Shown in pieces: positions 52,924 through 61,726 of a stretch of DNA of 64,000 nucleotides. The stretch covers positions 310,001-374,000 of the forward strand of contig CAVXNB010000004.1 of assembly GCA_963763085.1 (NCBI GenBank). Reading direction: 5' to 3'. Made by a program: the position numbers and the translations under genes. Every line of letters begins with the position of its first letter. The stretch's first letter is position 1. Source of the DNA: CAVXNB01 sp963763085 (GTDB lineage: Bacteria > Actinomycetota > Acidimicrobiia > Acidimicrobiales > Bog-793). The notes under the pieces are model-generated. The model was not told the DNA's origin and did no database searches. It saw only the letters and a program-made list of their open reading frames with translations.

Positions 52924-53484
52924 TCACGCCGGCGAGACGCCAGGGAACTCCCGGATGCCGCGGATCGAGGTCCTGGCCTCCCATATCACTTTGTGGGTCG
53001 GTGTGTCGATGACGACGAGCCCGTTGGACTGAAGCAGCAGCTCGTAGTTGCGCCTGCCCTGGTGGCTCGTCCGGGTGTTCCAGATCGCCCGCCGCCCTTG
53101 ATAGACCACGAGATTGCCGTCTCGCTGCATGGAGGCGACGGCACCGGGATGGTGCGTCGTGTGGGAGGACCAGAGCACGTGTCCCTCCCAGGAGAGGACG
53201 AGGTTGCCGTTCGCCTGCATCTCGAGCCGGTAGCTGCGGTTTGCAGATTCGAGAAACCCACCGCTGCGCAGCGTCGATCCCGCGGCCAGCCTCGCCGGCG
53301 GAGCCGGAGCCGAGGCCAGAGGCGGCGTCACGGCGGGGCGAGCGGCCGGGCTCCCGCCTCTGTCGAAGGGAGCAAGGACCAAGATGGGCAAGCCCACGAC
53401 GGTGAGGGCGCGCAGCGTGGCGCGGAGGAACAAGGAGACGCGAGGAAGCTCCGGTTGTCCCTGGCTCCTGAGTAGGAGCTTCAT
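52924..53484 (-). CDS. Secreted bulb-type lectin-domain protein
   Basis: A 186-aa exported protein. A hydrophobic signal segment lies at about 21-41 ('FLRATLRALTVVGLPILVLAP'), then a Pro/Ala linker, then one bulb-lectin domain with three repeats: 'MQANGNLVLSWEG', 'MQRDGNLVVYQGRR', 'LQSNGLVVIDTP' (QxDxNxVxY; the first and third are degenerate). It corresponds to the lectin part of the L,D-transpeptidase at 49.9 kb without the catalytic domain, so the two may bind the same wall glycan. Start ATG 53484. Confidence 0.82.
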   Translation of the reverse strand: MKLLLRSQGQPELPRVSLFLRATLRALTVVGLPILVLAPFDRGGSPAARPAVTPPLASAPAPPARLAAGSTLRSGGFLESANRSYRLEMQANGNLVLSWEGHVLWSSHTTHHPGAVASMQRDGNLVVYQGRRAIWNTRTSHQGRRNYELLLQSNGLVVIDTPTHKVIWEARTSIRGIREFPGVSPA

Positions 53485-53655
53485 CAGCCCTCCGGGACCC
53501 TCGACACTTCAGGAGTAGCTTCGGCACGTCAATCGCCTGGCTTGAGCAGAAAATCGCCGGGCGGACCTGCCCGGGCGGGAAAATCGGGCGCGTGCTAGCT
53601 TCGGCGCCGAGTCGACATCGGACCGTTCTTGGAACGGAGGGGGCAGGAGTTGACC

Positions 53656-56600
53656 ATGCACGACGTCGCAGCGCAGTCGCGCCCCCCTCTTCCGAGCCGG
53701 CGGCACCGACTCGGTCGTGTTCTGGGGGCCGCCGTTGCCGCTATGGCGGCGCTTACCGGTCTCGGCATTGCCGCCGGAACCGTCGGTGGTGGCACCGCAT
53801 CGGCTGCGCCGCTTTCCGCAGTGGGCTCGGCACCTCTGATCCCCGTCGGGAGCCGGCGCCTCGGGGCCGTTCCAGCGGACTTGAACGAGAAACTGATCTT
53901 CGTGCTGCGGCCCCGCAACCCCGCCGCGCTGGCTGCTTATGCGACCGAGGTATCCGAGCCCGGCTCGGCGGTGTTCCATCACTTTCTTGGAAAGTCGCAG
54001 TTCCGTGTCCTGTTCGGGCCCACCGCCGCCGACGTCGCGGGCGTCGTCCGGGCGCTACGCAGCGAGGGGCTCGGCGTCGGACCGGTGACGCCGGACGGGC
54101 TGATCCTGCCGGTGGCGGCGCCGGCCGGCCGGATCGAGGCGGCGTTGCACACGAGGATCGAGCGGTACCGGCTGCCGTCGGGCCGGATCGCGAGCGCGAA
54201 CGTCAGCGCCCCGATGATCCCGAGCTCGCTCGTGAGGTCGGTCCAGGCCGTGATCGGCCTCAGCGACCTCACCCTTCCCCAGTCCGCCGCGGTGTCGCTG
54301 CACAATGTGCGCACAGTTCCATCCTCGACGACACGTTCCTCGCGCACACCGGCTAGCGCCGGTCCGAAAGCTTGCTCCGCGGCGACAAGCGTGGCCGCGG
54401 GCGTGAACGCGCACACGCCGGCGCAGCTGGCGACCGCCTACGGCTTGAATGGTCTGTATGCCAAGGGAGACCTCGGCAAGGGCGTGTCCGTGGCGCTGTT
54501 CGAGCTCGAGCCTTACGCGCCGGCCGACGTCGCGGAGTACCAGCAATGTTTCGGGACCCACGCCTCCGTCACCAACGTTTCCGTTGACGGCGGCGTCAGC
54601 CCGGGCTACGGGTCCGGGGAGTCGGCCCTGGACATCGAGGACGTCATCGGGGTCGCTCCCCAGGCCAAGATCCTCGTGTACGAGGCGCCCAACACCTGGG
54701 CTGCGCTGGTTGACAATCTCGATCGGATCGCCACCGCCGACAGGGCACAGGTCGTGTCCTCATCCTGGGGAGCGTGCGAGGTTCAGCTCCCGACCGGGCA
54801 GGCGGCCTCGGAGAACACGGTCTTCGAGGAGATGGCTCTCGAGGGACAGACGTTCTTCGGCATCACAGGTGACGAGGGCTCGATCGGGTGCCTTCCGAAT
54901 GGATTCGGCAGCATCGACGTCCCCTTCGGATACGGCTCCCCGACCGGCCTCGCCCTTAACCAGACGAGTCAAACGCTCTACACGACGCTCGCGTCGGACG
55001 GGGAGGTCGAAGTCGTCAACGCCGGCAGCGGAGCCTTCATGGCGGACGTGACCGTCGGGACGAACCCGACGGCCATCGGCCTGGACAGCATCCGCCAAGA
55101 GGCGTACGTGGCCAACACCGGCGGCGCGTCAGTGTCGGCGTTCAGCACGTCGAGCTGCAACGCCGCCAAGGTCACCGGCTGCTCGGCGCCGGTTAAGACA
55201 ATCCCTGTTGGCACCGATCCGACCTCGGTCGCGGTCGATCCCGTCACGGCGACGGTATACGTCGCGAACGCCGGGAGCCCCGGGACGGTGTCGGTGATCA
55301 GCGAGGCGACCGGGACCGTGGTCGCGACCGTCACGCTCGGAGGCTCTCCTGCAGGCGTCGCCGTCGACACGACCGACAACCGGATCTTCGTGACGAACAG
55401 CTCCAAAGACACCGTGTCCGCGATTGCGGGCGCCACCTGTGACGCCGCCGTCCACACCTGCTCCGCGCCGACAATCTCCAAGACTGGAACCGATCCGGTC
55501 GGCGTCGCGTACGAGCCGGCGAACGGCGAGGTCTACGTGGCCGACGACGACGCGTCCGGGGCGCTCTCAGTGTTCGCGGGCGCGACATTGAAGCTCGTCG
55601 CGACGGTCGTGGTCGGCGAGTACCCGGTGGCCGTGGCGCTGTCGCCGTCGGGCAAGCAGATCCTCGCCGCCGGGAAGGCCGGCGGCTACTACGCCGGAGA
55701 CGGCGCCATCTCGGTCGTGAATGCCGCCACCAACAAGCTCTCGACGTACCTTGACGCCGCATCCTCGCCTTCGAGCGTGGTCTCCGACGCGAGCACCAAC
55801 ACGGTCTGGGCGGTCGATCCGACGGCGGCCCAGCAGACCCTCGTCTACGTTCCGCTGTATCCGAACGTGTGGGACCCGGGCACACAGCCGTTCGTGACGA
55901 GTGTGGGCGGCACCGAGTTGACAGCGGTCGCGCCGGCGCCGGTAGAGACGGCCTGGAATGAGACGCTGAACGCCTTGACCGGCGTCCCCGAGGGATCCGG
56001 TGGGGGCGGTCTGTCCCAGGACTGGAAGATGCCCAGCTGGCAAAAGGGCAAAGGTGTCCTGAATCCCTACAGCAGCGGAAAGCCCTGCCATGCAGCGAGC
56101 GGGTACTGCAGGGAGGCGCCCGATGTCTCAGCCGCTGCCGACTGGATGCACGGCTACATCATCTACTACGACGGGTTCTGGCAGGGTTACGGCGGGACCA
56201 GTGCCGCGGCGCCATTCTGGGCGGCCGTGACAGCTCTCATCGACGCACGAGCGGCAACCTCTCATCGTCTCGGTCTGCTTGCGCCGGCGCTGTACCGACT
56301 CGTCGCTTCGGGTCGCCACGATTTCAACGACGTCACAAGCGGCAACAACGACTACTCGACGGCCGACAACGGCGATTATCCCGCGGCACCCCACTACGAC
56401 CTGGCGACCGGTCTCGGGTCGCCGATCGTGGGCGGTCTGACCACGGATCTGCTCCCAGCCTTCCCGCCCGCCATCACACCGAAAGCGCTCCCTCCGGGCA
56501 AGGCCGGGAAGCACTACTCGGCGCAACTCCACCAGAGCGGGGCGACCGGCACGATCGTGTGGAAACTCACCGGAAAGCTGCCGAGCGGCATCAAGTTCTC

Positions 56601-56727
56601 CAAGACCGGCCTGCTCTCCGGCACTCCCAAGTACTCCGGGAAATGGCATCTGACGGTCTCGGTGCACGGGTCGGGCCTTCTCGCCGTCACGACGAAGCAC
56701 GCGTTCACGCTGACGGTTGCCAAATAG
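53656..56727 (+). CDS. Sedolisin (S53 peptidase) with beta-propeller inserted in the catalytic domain
   Basis: A 1,023-aa secreted protease. A signal segment (about 18-48, 'AAVAAMAALTGLGIAAG') is followed by an S53 propeptide ('AVFHHFLGKSQFRVLFGPT'). The catalytic set is visible: Glu and Asp in 'GESALDIEDVIG' (about 322 and 326), oxyanion Asp in 'ITGDEGS' (about 406), Ser in 'YGGTSAAAPFW' (about 849), and the calcium site 'FNDVTSGNNDY'. Between 'GCLPNGF' and 'FVTSVGGTELTA' about 300 residues of YVTN-like repeats are inserted ('DPVTATVYVANAGSPGTVSV', 'DTTDNRIFVTNSSKDTVSAI'). An Ig-like putative domain (He_PIG) ends the protein ('LPSGIKFSKTGLLSGTPKYS'). ATG 53656 has a GGAGGGGGCAGGAG site upstream. 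Confidence 0.9.
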   Translation: MHDVAAQSRPPLPSRRHRLGRVLGAAVAAMAALTGLGIAAGTVGGGTASAAPLSAVGSAPLIPVGSRRLGAVPADLNEKLIFVLRPRNPAALAAYATEVSEPGSAVFHHFLGKSQFRVLFGPTAADVAGVVRALRSEGLGVGPVTPDGLILPVAAPAGRIEAALHTRIERYRLPSGRIASANVSAPMIPSSLVRSVQAVIGLSDLTLPQSAAVSLHNVRTVPSSTTRSSRTPASAGPKACSAATSVAAGVNAHTPAQLATAYGLNGLYAKGDLGKGVSVALFELEPYAPADVAEYQQCFGTHASVTNVSVDGGVSPGYGSGESALDIEDVIGVAPQAKILVYEAPNTWAALVDNLDRIATADRAQVVSSSWGACEVQLPTGQAASENTVFEEMALEGQTFFGITGDEGSIGCLPNGFGSIDVPFGYGSPTGLALNQTSQTLYTTLASDGEVEVVNAGSGAFMADVTVGTNPTAIGLDSIRQEAYVANTGGASVSAFSTSSCNAAKVTGCSAPVKTIPVGTDPTSVAVDPVTATVYVANAGSPGTVSVISEATGTVVATVTLGGSPAGVAVDTTDNRIFVTNSSKDTVSAIAGATCDAAVHTCSAPTISKTGTDPVGVAYEPANGEVYVADDDASGALSVFAGATLKLVATVVVGEYPVAVALSPSGKQILAAGKAGGYYAGDGAISVVNAATNKLSTYLDAASSPSSVVSDASTNTVWAVDPTAAQQTLVYVPLYPNVWDPGTQPFVTSVGGTELTAVAPAPVETAWNETLNALTGVPEGSGGGGLSQDWKMPSWQKGKGVLNPYSSGKPCHAASGYCREAPDVSAAADWMHGYIIYYDGFWQGYGGTSAAAPFWAAVTALIDARAATSHRLGLLAPALYRLVASGRHDFNDVTSGNNDYSTADNGDYPAAPHYDLATGLGSPIVGGLTTDLLPAFPPAITPKALPPGKAGKHYSAQLHQSGATGTIVWKLTGKLPSGIKFSKTGLLSGTPKYSGKWHLTVSVHGSGLLAVTTKHAFTLTVAK

Positions 56728-56745
56728 CGCCGGGCGCGCCGTCGC

Positions 56746-58704
56746 TCAGATGGCGCTCCCGACCTGGAGGCCCTCCAGCACGGCCTCCTCGACGCTTCTC
56801 GGAGCGAGGCAGTCGCCCACGCCGGCCACCGGCAATCCGGAGTCCTCGAGCGATGACAGCAGTGCCGAGTCGGCGTCGTGGCCGAGAGCGAGCACGAGCG
56901 AGGAGACACCCTCGAGGATGACGGGCTCCTCGGTGAGCACGTGCTGGAAGTACACGCTGTCGTCGTCGACACCGAAGAGCCGGACGAGCGGCACGACCGC
57001 GATCCGATGCCGCTCGAGCGCGCCGACGAGGCTGTCGCGGACGTACTGCTGCAGCGCCGCTCCCGGGTTGTAGCCGTTCACCGCCAGTGTGACTCGCTGG
57101 CCCCGTTCCGCCAGGAGCCGGGCGGCCCCGATGCCGACCCAGTCGCCCCGCCAGTCCGCGACCACGGTGTGACCCCGTGGCAGGTCCGCCCCTCGGATCA
57201 GCTCCCACGCGTCGACGACCGTAGGGGTGCCCATGACCTCGATCTCGGGGCGCCGAGGTCGGGCCCCCGTTGCAACGACGACGAAGTCGGGCTCCTCGGC
57301 CTCGATCATCGCACGGTCGACTTCGGTGTGGAGCACTAGCTTGACGTCGGAGCGCCCGACTTCGGCGAGCAGGTTCGTAGCGGCACCGCCGAACTCGGCC
57401 CGCTCGGGAAGGCGCTCAGCGAGCAGCACCTGACCGCCGGCCCGTCCGCTTGCCTCGTAGAGCGTTACCTGATGCCCGCGAGCGGCGGCGATGACGGCGG
57501 CCTTCATGCCACCGGGTCCGGCGCCGACGACCATCACCCTCCTGGCGATGTCCGCCCGGCGGACGCGGCCGTACTGGATCTCGCGGCCGGTCTCCGGACG
57601 CTGGATGCACGAGATCGGGTAGCCGGCGTGGAAGTGGCCGATGCAGGCCTGGTTGCAGGCGATGCACGCGCGGATCTCGTCGCTGCGGCCGCTCTCAGCA
57701 AGCTGGGGCATGGTCGGGTCGCAGATGAGCGCCCGATTCATGACGCAGGCGTCGGCCTGGCCGGACTCGAGCAGTCGTTCGGCCTCCTGCGGCTGATTGA
57801 TCCTGCCGGCGACGAACACCGGGATGTCCACGAGAGCCCGGACCTTCGCCGCTGCCGGGGCGGTGTAGGCGTTCGCGATGTTCATCGGGGGCACGATGTG
57901 GTCAGAGCCGGCGAGCGTGGCCGATGTCCCGACCACGACGCTGAGGTAGTCGACGAGACCCGAAGCCGCCAGCGACTTGCAGGTCGCCAGGGACACGTCC
58001 TCGGGCAGGCCGCTCGGGTCGTGCTCGACCTCCGAGACTCGCACTCCGAGGACGACCTCGTTGCCGACGCGGTCCCGGATCGCTTCGACGATCTCTCGCA
58101 GGAAACGCAGCCGGTTCTCCGGCGACCCCCCATAGGTGTCCTCACGGCGATTGACGTTGGGGTTGAGGAACTGCGACGGCAGGTAGCCGTGGCTGGCCAC
58201 GATCTCCACGCCGTCGAGACCGGCTTGCACAAGGCGCGCCGCAGCGGAGGCGTAGCCGTCGATGATCTCCGCGATCAAGCGTCTCGTGAGAGCGCGCGGC
58301 ATGACGTGAAAACGCTCGTTCGGCACGGCCGAAGGCGCCAGTGCGACCGGGCTCGAGCCGTCCTGAGACTCCATGACCTCGCGCCCGGGATGGAAAAGCT
58401 GCCCGAAGAGCTTGGTCCCGAACGGGTGAACCGTCTCCGCGACCCGCCGGTAGCCCGGGATGCACGTGTCGTCGACGGCCATCAGGACGTGGGCCGTGTA
58501 GCGCGCCGTGTGATGGACGCCGGCGACCTGCATGATGATCAGGCCCGTGCCGCCTGCGGCGCGTGCCTCGTGATAAGCGACCAGCTGATCGGTGATCTCC
58601 CCGTTCTCGATCATGACCGTGTCGTGCCCGGAGGACACGATCCGGTTCTTGATCGTGCACGGTCCGACCTGGAGCGGCGTGAAGAGCTTGGGAAAGGAGG
58701 TCAC
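56746..58704 (-). CDS. NADH:flavin oxidoreductase, 2,4-dienoyl-CoA reductase/trimethylamine dehydrogenase type
   Basis: A 652-aa flavoprotein. Residues 1-340 form an old-yellow-enzyme TIM barrel with FMN ('LFTPLQVGPCTIKNRIV', 'GYLPSQFLNPNVNRREDTYGG', 'PVFVAGRI'). A 4Fe-4S site follows in 'CIACNQACIGHFHAGYPISC' (about 345-365). Residues 385-650 hold an FAD/NAD-binding Rossmann pair ('VMVVGAGPGGMKAAVIAAARGHQVTLYEAS', 'VATGARPR', 'GDCLAPRSVEEAVLEG'). This is the FadH/TMADH architecture; it could reduce dienoyl-CoA or oxidise a methylamine. Active-site Tyr/His in 'VASHGYLPSQF' favour the reductase-like group. Substrate not certain. Confidence 0.9.
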   Translation of the reverse strand: MTSFPKLFTPLQVGPCTIKNRIVSSGHDTVMIENGEITDQLVAYHEARAAGGTGLIIMQVAGVHHTARYTAHVLMAVDDTCIPGYRRVAETVHPFGTKLFGQLFHPGREVMESQDGSSPVALAPSAVPNERFHVMPRALTRRLIAEIIDGYASAAARLVQAGLDGVEIVASHGYLPSQFLNPNVNRREDTYGGSPENRLRFLREIVEAIRDRVGNEVVLGVRVSEVEHDPSGLPEDVSLATCKSLAASGLVDYLSVVVGTSATLAGSDHIVPPMNIANAYTAPAAAKVRALVDIPVFVAGRINQPQEAERLLESGQADACVMNRALICDPTMPQLAESGRSDEIRACIACNQACIGHFHAGYPISCIQRPETGREIQYGRVRRADIARRVMVVGAGPGGMKAAVIAAARGHQVTLYEASGRAGGQVLLAERLPERAEFGGAATNLLAEVGRSDVKLVLHTEVDRAMIEAEEPDFVVVATGARPRRPEIEVMGTPTVVDAWELIRGADLPRGHTVVADWRGDWVGIGAARLLAERGQRVTLAVNGYNPGAALQQYVRDSLVGALERHRIAVVPLVRLFGVDDDSVYFQHVLTEEPVILEGVSSLVLALGHDADSALLSSLEDSGLPVAGVGDCLAPRSVEEAVLEGLQVGSAI

Positions 58705-58800
58705 GGTGGTGGCTCATGTTATTCGGACTGGGCCGCCGGGGACCTCGGGGCATGTGCAAAATGTTGCGAAACTTGCCTCCAAAGCAGATTGCGACTGGAG

Positions 58801-59754
58801 ATGGTGCCTTTGATCGAGAAATCGAGCGTCAGTCGTCCCACGGTTCCTCCACCTTCTCGATGGTGGTGGCGGACCGCTCGATGGTGGGTGGTAGCGGCAG
58901 GCTTGGTCACAGCCGGCGTGGGGGTCGCGGCGACGGCGTTTCCTGTTGCGTCGGTCTGGCGCGGCGTGCTGTCGGCGGGATTGCTGGTGCTCGGCGCTTC
59001 GGTCGTGATCGGGGAACTGCGTCATGCGCACGACTCATGGCTGGGTCAGCGTGCTCTACGCGACTTCTCGGAGAGCATGTACGAGCGCGAGGAGAGGCTA
59101 AGAACCGAGCTGGAGGAGGCGCCGCGGTACGCGGGGCATTGGAATCCTCCCGACGAGCCCGCAGCGCTCCTCCAGATCTTCAACACGGACGACCCGGACA
59201 GCTTCGAGGAAGGCGGCCGCTGGGACCTCGAACGGCTGCGCCCATGGTTCGACAAGGAGTCGACCGTGCTCGACCTCGGTTGTGGCATCGGGCGGGTTGC
59301 CCGCTACGTCGCCCCGGAGTGCTCGGTTCTCTGGGCGGTCGACGCGTCGCAAAGAATGCTCGACATGACCGCGCAGAGGCTGCGCCATCTGACGAATGTC
59401 AAGTACGCCCACTGCCATGACGTGACGTTCCCCGATGTCCCGACAGAGAGCATCGATCTGGCTTACTCGTTGCTCGTACTGCAGCACTTGGAGCGGGAGG
59501 ACGCCTTCTTGCTCCTCGAGGAATTGCGGCGCGTCATCCGCCCCACCGGGACGGTCATCCTCACCTATCCCAATCTTCTCTCGGAGGCCTACCTGTCAGG
59601 GTTCGTGGAGGCCGCCCGCAAGGGCGATGCGGCGGCCACAGCCAGGGCGAGGCTCTACACACCGCAGGAGGTTGAGGTACTCCTACCAGCCGCAGGGTTT
59701 CGGGCCGAGATCGAGGCGGGGACCGAAATTCGGGTGACGGCTCATCCCATCTGA
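58801..59754 (+). CDS. Membrane-anchored SAM-dependent methyltransferase
   Basis: A 317-aa protein. Two N-terminal TM helices (about 25-75: 'WWVVAAGLVTAGVGVAATAF', 'WRGVLSAGLLVLGASVVIG') precede a class I methyltransferase: motif I 'VLDLGCGIGRVARYVAP', acidic loop 'AVDASQRMLDM', motif post-II 'YAHCHDVTF', motif IV 'IDLAYSLLVLQHLEREDAFLLLEELRRVIRPTG'. The methyltransferase fold is the Methyltransf_11/25 kind; anchoring suggests a lipid, quinone or glycolipid substrate. ATG 58801 was chosen; the frame extends far upstream, but only antisense to the oxidoreductase gene. Confidence 0.82.
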   Translation: MVPLIEKSSVSRPTVPPPSRWWWRTARWWVVAAGLVTAGVGVAATAFPVASVWRGVLSAGLLVLGASVVIGELRHAHDSWLGQRALRDFSESMYEREERLRTELEEAPRYAGHWNPPDEPAALLQIFNTDDPDSFEEGGRWDLERLRPWFDKESTVLDLGCGIGRVARYVAPECSVLWAVDASQRMLDMTAQRLRHLTNVKYAHCHDVTFPDVPTESIDLAYSLLVLQHLEREDAFLLLEELRRVIRPTGTVILTYPNLLSEAYLSGFVEAARKGDAAATARARLYTPQEVEVLLPAAGFRAEIEAGTEIRVTAHPI

Positions 59755-59758
59755 CGGC

Positions 59759-60499
59759 TCAGTCGGTAAAGCACAGCGCTCGGAAGCGGGCGAGGAGGTC
59801 GGGCGGGACGGGGCCAGTTTCGAGATCGATCCGCCGGTAGAGCCAGAGGATCAGGTCCGACGCCGTGGCCGTGATCGTCGGGATTCCCGGCTCGGCGCCC
59901 GGGTCGTGTCGGATCGTGCCCGGGAGGCCGGCGTCCCGAATCGTCCACGCCGTGTCGGCGTCGGAGCATTGCAGGGCGAACGCGCCGTTCAACGCCGGGC
60001 GGGCGGGCTCGGCGGGGTCGTCCTCGCTGGAGACGGAGAAGGTCAGGAACTCGGCAATCGAATCGGCCGCGACCGGCGCCGCAATGGCCAGCGTCCCGCC
60101 CATCGCGTGGACGGCGTCCCAATGGTGGAGCGCGGCTTCCTGCACCTGGTGGCGGGTCACGAAAGCGACGTTCTGCTGAGCCGGCGCCCACGTCCAGACA
60201 TGGTCCTCGCCGTCGGCGCCGCGCAGCACGCTCACAAGGCGCTCCGCGCCCGTGCGGAAGGTCTCGATCAGTCGATCGCGGGGAGCGGTGGGCGGGCGCC
60301 GGGCATCCTCGGGCGGCGCTTCGAGCCGCTCCTCGACGATCGTGCCCCAGAACCAGTGGACCTCGGTCAGATGGCCGACGAGATCGGCCACGGTCCATCC
60401 GGGGCAGTGCTCGACCTCGGCGTCGAGGTTGCCGTCGGCTGCGGCGGCGAAGCCGGCACTGTGCTCGGCGATGGCGTCGACGAAATCGAACGCCGGCAC
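59759..60499 (-). CDS. Maleylpyruvate isomerase family (mycothiol-dependent) protein
   Basis: A 246-aa protein of the TIGR03083/DinB-like group with an N-terminal mycothiol-dependent maleylpyruvate isomerase domain. Signature: 'HCPGWTVADLVGHLTEVHWFWGTIVEERLE' (first metal His), 'RHQVQEAALHHWDAVHAMGGTLAIA' (HxxxE..xHxxD) and a C-terminal domain 'TATASDLILWLYRRID'. GTG 60499 is used since a longer frame would overlap the upstream gene. It lies 10 bp downstream of the Tat-exported protein gene. Substrate unknown. Confidence 0.85.
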   Translation of the reverse strand: MPAFDFVDAIAEHSAGFAAAADGNLDAEVEHCPGWTVADLVGHLTEVHWFWGTIVEERLEAPPEDARRPPTAPRDRLIETFRTGAERLVSVLRGADGEDHVWTWAPAQQNVAFVTRHQVQEAALHHWDAVHAMGGTLAIAAPVAADSIAEFLTFSVSSEDDPAEPARPALNGAFALQCSDADTAWTIRDAGLPGTIRHDPGAEPGIPTITATASDLILWLYRRIDLETGPVPPDLLARFRALCFTD

Positions 60500-60509
60500 T
60501 AGTGGACCG

Positions 60510-61178
60510 TCATGCGGCTTCGGCCAGATGCACCTCGTCGAGGAGCAAGCCGCCGCGGCCCGGAGCGCCGCCAGCAACGAACTCGATCGGGCTCGCCGTC
60601 GTCCTGCTCGGCGTGAACTCGAGGCGGACCGGCTGGAACTTGGCGCGGGACGGGAGCCGCACTGTCGTGCTCGCCCCGACTTCCGGGATTCGGGCCTCGA
60701 GCGAGCGCGCCAGCCCTCTGGCGTGGCTGGCGAGGTGGGAGCCGGCTACGCGGAACTCGAGGCAGTAACGCCGGCCCGCCTCGAAGGCGAAGGAGTCGAC
60801 CGTTCGCATCCGGCCGGCGATGGAGGGATGGTCCGCGTCTCCTTCGAGCGCCACAACCATGCCCCGACCGCGCAGGATCCCTGGGTCGTCTAGGTCCATC
60901 CCGCCGAGCAATTCGCGACCGTAGGCCGTCGACCCGAACACCCGCACGCAGTTCGAGGTCTCCCAGCGCCAGAGCCGGGATCCGGCGAACTCTCGGTTGA
61001 AGTCGTCCGAGAACGATGCGGGCAGGGGCTCGCCCGCGCTGTGCCCGATCGGGGCGACCCGGTCCGCCCCGGCAGGCCGGCGGAGCCGCGGCAGCGGGAT
61101 GGCGACCGCGACGCCTGCAGCGCCCATGCCGCCGAGGAATTGGCGGCGACTGAACTGACCCTCGCACCAGGCCGACAT
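60510..61178 (-). CDS. Tat-exported protein of unknown function
   Basis: A 222-aa protein with a clear twin-arginine signal: 'FSRRQFLGGMGAAGVAVAIP' (residues about 9-28; S-R-R-x-F-L). The mature part is beta-rich ('FSDDFNREFAGSRLWRWE', 'RYCLEFRVAGSHL', 'FQPVRLEFTPSRTTA', 'LLLDEVHLAEAA'), resembling a galactose-binding/carbohydrate-binding jelly roll that ends with the typical 'LDEVHL' strand. It has no catalytic motif that I recognise. Start ATG 61178. Divergent from the Hcp-like gene. Confidence 0.7.
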   Translation of the reverse strand: MSAWCEGQFSRRQFLGGMGAAGVAVAIPLPRLRRPAGADRVAPIGHSAGEPLPASFSDDFNREFAGSRLWRWETSNCVRVFGSTAYGRELLGGMDLDDPGILRGRGMVVALEGDADHPSIAGRMRTVDSFAFEAGRRYCLEFRVAGSHLASHARGLARSLEARIPEVGASTTVRLPSRAKFQPVRLEFTPSRTTASPIEFVAGGAPGRGGLLLDEVHLAEAA

Positions 61179-61274
61179 CGCCCGCAATCTATCAGCCCCG
61201 AACGTGCTCCCGGAATTTTCGATGACCGTCCCCGGCGGCGGTAAGCTGCTCGCAAGCACGAGAGCGGAGGGGCC

Positions 61275-61703
61275 ATGCCTTTTTCAAGCTTCTTGAAGCT
61301 GGATGGAATCACGGGAGATGCGACCGCTCCCGGGTACGCAAAGTGGCTGCAGCTCAACAGCTGGTCCTGGGGTGCGGCCCGCGGCGCCGTGGGAACGCCG
61401 CTGTCGGTGCAGTCGTTCAGTTTCACGTCCCGCGTCGGTGCGCATTCGGCCGAGCTGCTCGGGATGCTCGCCGGCGGCAAGGCGGTTGCGAAGGGCACCC
61501 TCGCCGTGACGAACAACTCAGCGACCAAGGAGCTGCCGGCAGTCCAGGTGAAGATGGACTTCTCCGAGGTCTTCCTGACCGTCTACGACATCGGCGAGGA
61601 TTCCGCCGGCCCTTCCGAGGAGCAGGTCTCCTTCAGTTTCAGGACGGTCGAGATGATCACCGGAAACAACACGGCGACCGTTTCGGCAGGACGCCCCGGC
61701 TGA
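61275..61703 (+). CDS. Hcp1-family (type VI secretion tube-like) protein
   Basis: A 142-aa protein matching the Hcp1 family: 'FLKLDGITGDATAPGYAKWLQLNSWSWGA' (N-terminal beta-strand with the GDAT..G..KW..L.S..WG motif), 'SFTSRVGAHSAELLGMLAGGK', 'VQVKMDFSEVFLTVYDI' and 'EQVSFSFRTVEMITG'. Hcp forms hexameric rings stacked into the T6SS inner tube. No sheath, spike or ATPase gene is present, and this is a Gram-positive genome, so it probably serves another purpose. ATG 61275 has GAGCGGAGGGGCC upstream. Confidence 0.88.
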   Translation: MPFSSFLKLDGITGDATAPGYAKWLQLNSWSWGAARGAVGTPLSVQSFSFTSRVGAHSAELLGMLAGGKAVAKGTLAVTNNSATKELPAVQVKMDFSEVFLTVYDIGEDSAGPSEEQVSFSFRTVEMITGNNTATVSAGRPG

Positions 61704-61726
61704 TCCGCGGCCGAGCCGCTCCCGCC

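Noticed and set aside
57472..58800. N-terminal extension of the membrane-anchored methyltransferase
   Set aside because: This part is antisense to the flavin oxidoreductase gene and shows no domain. The TM-containing protein starts cleanly at ATG 58801.
61275..61703. Evidence for a functional type VI secretion system
   Set aside because: Only an Hcp-like protein is present; the sheath, baseplate, spike and ClpV-type genes are absent from the window.
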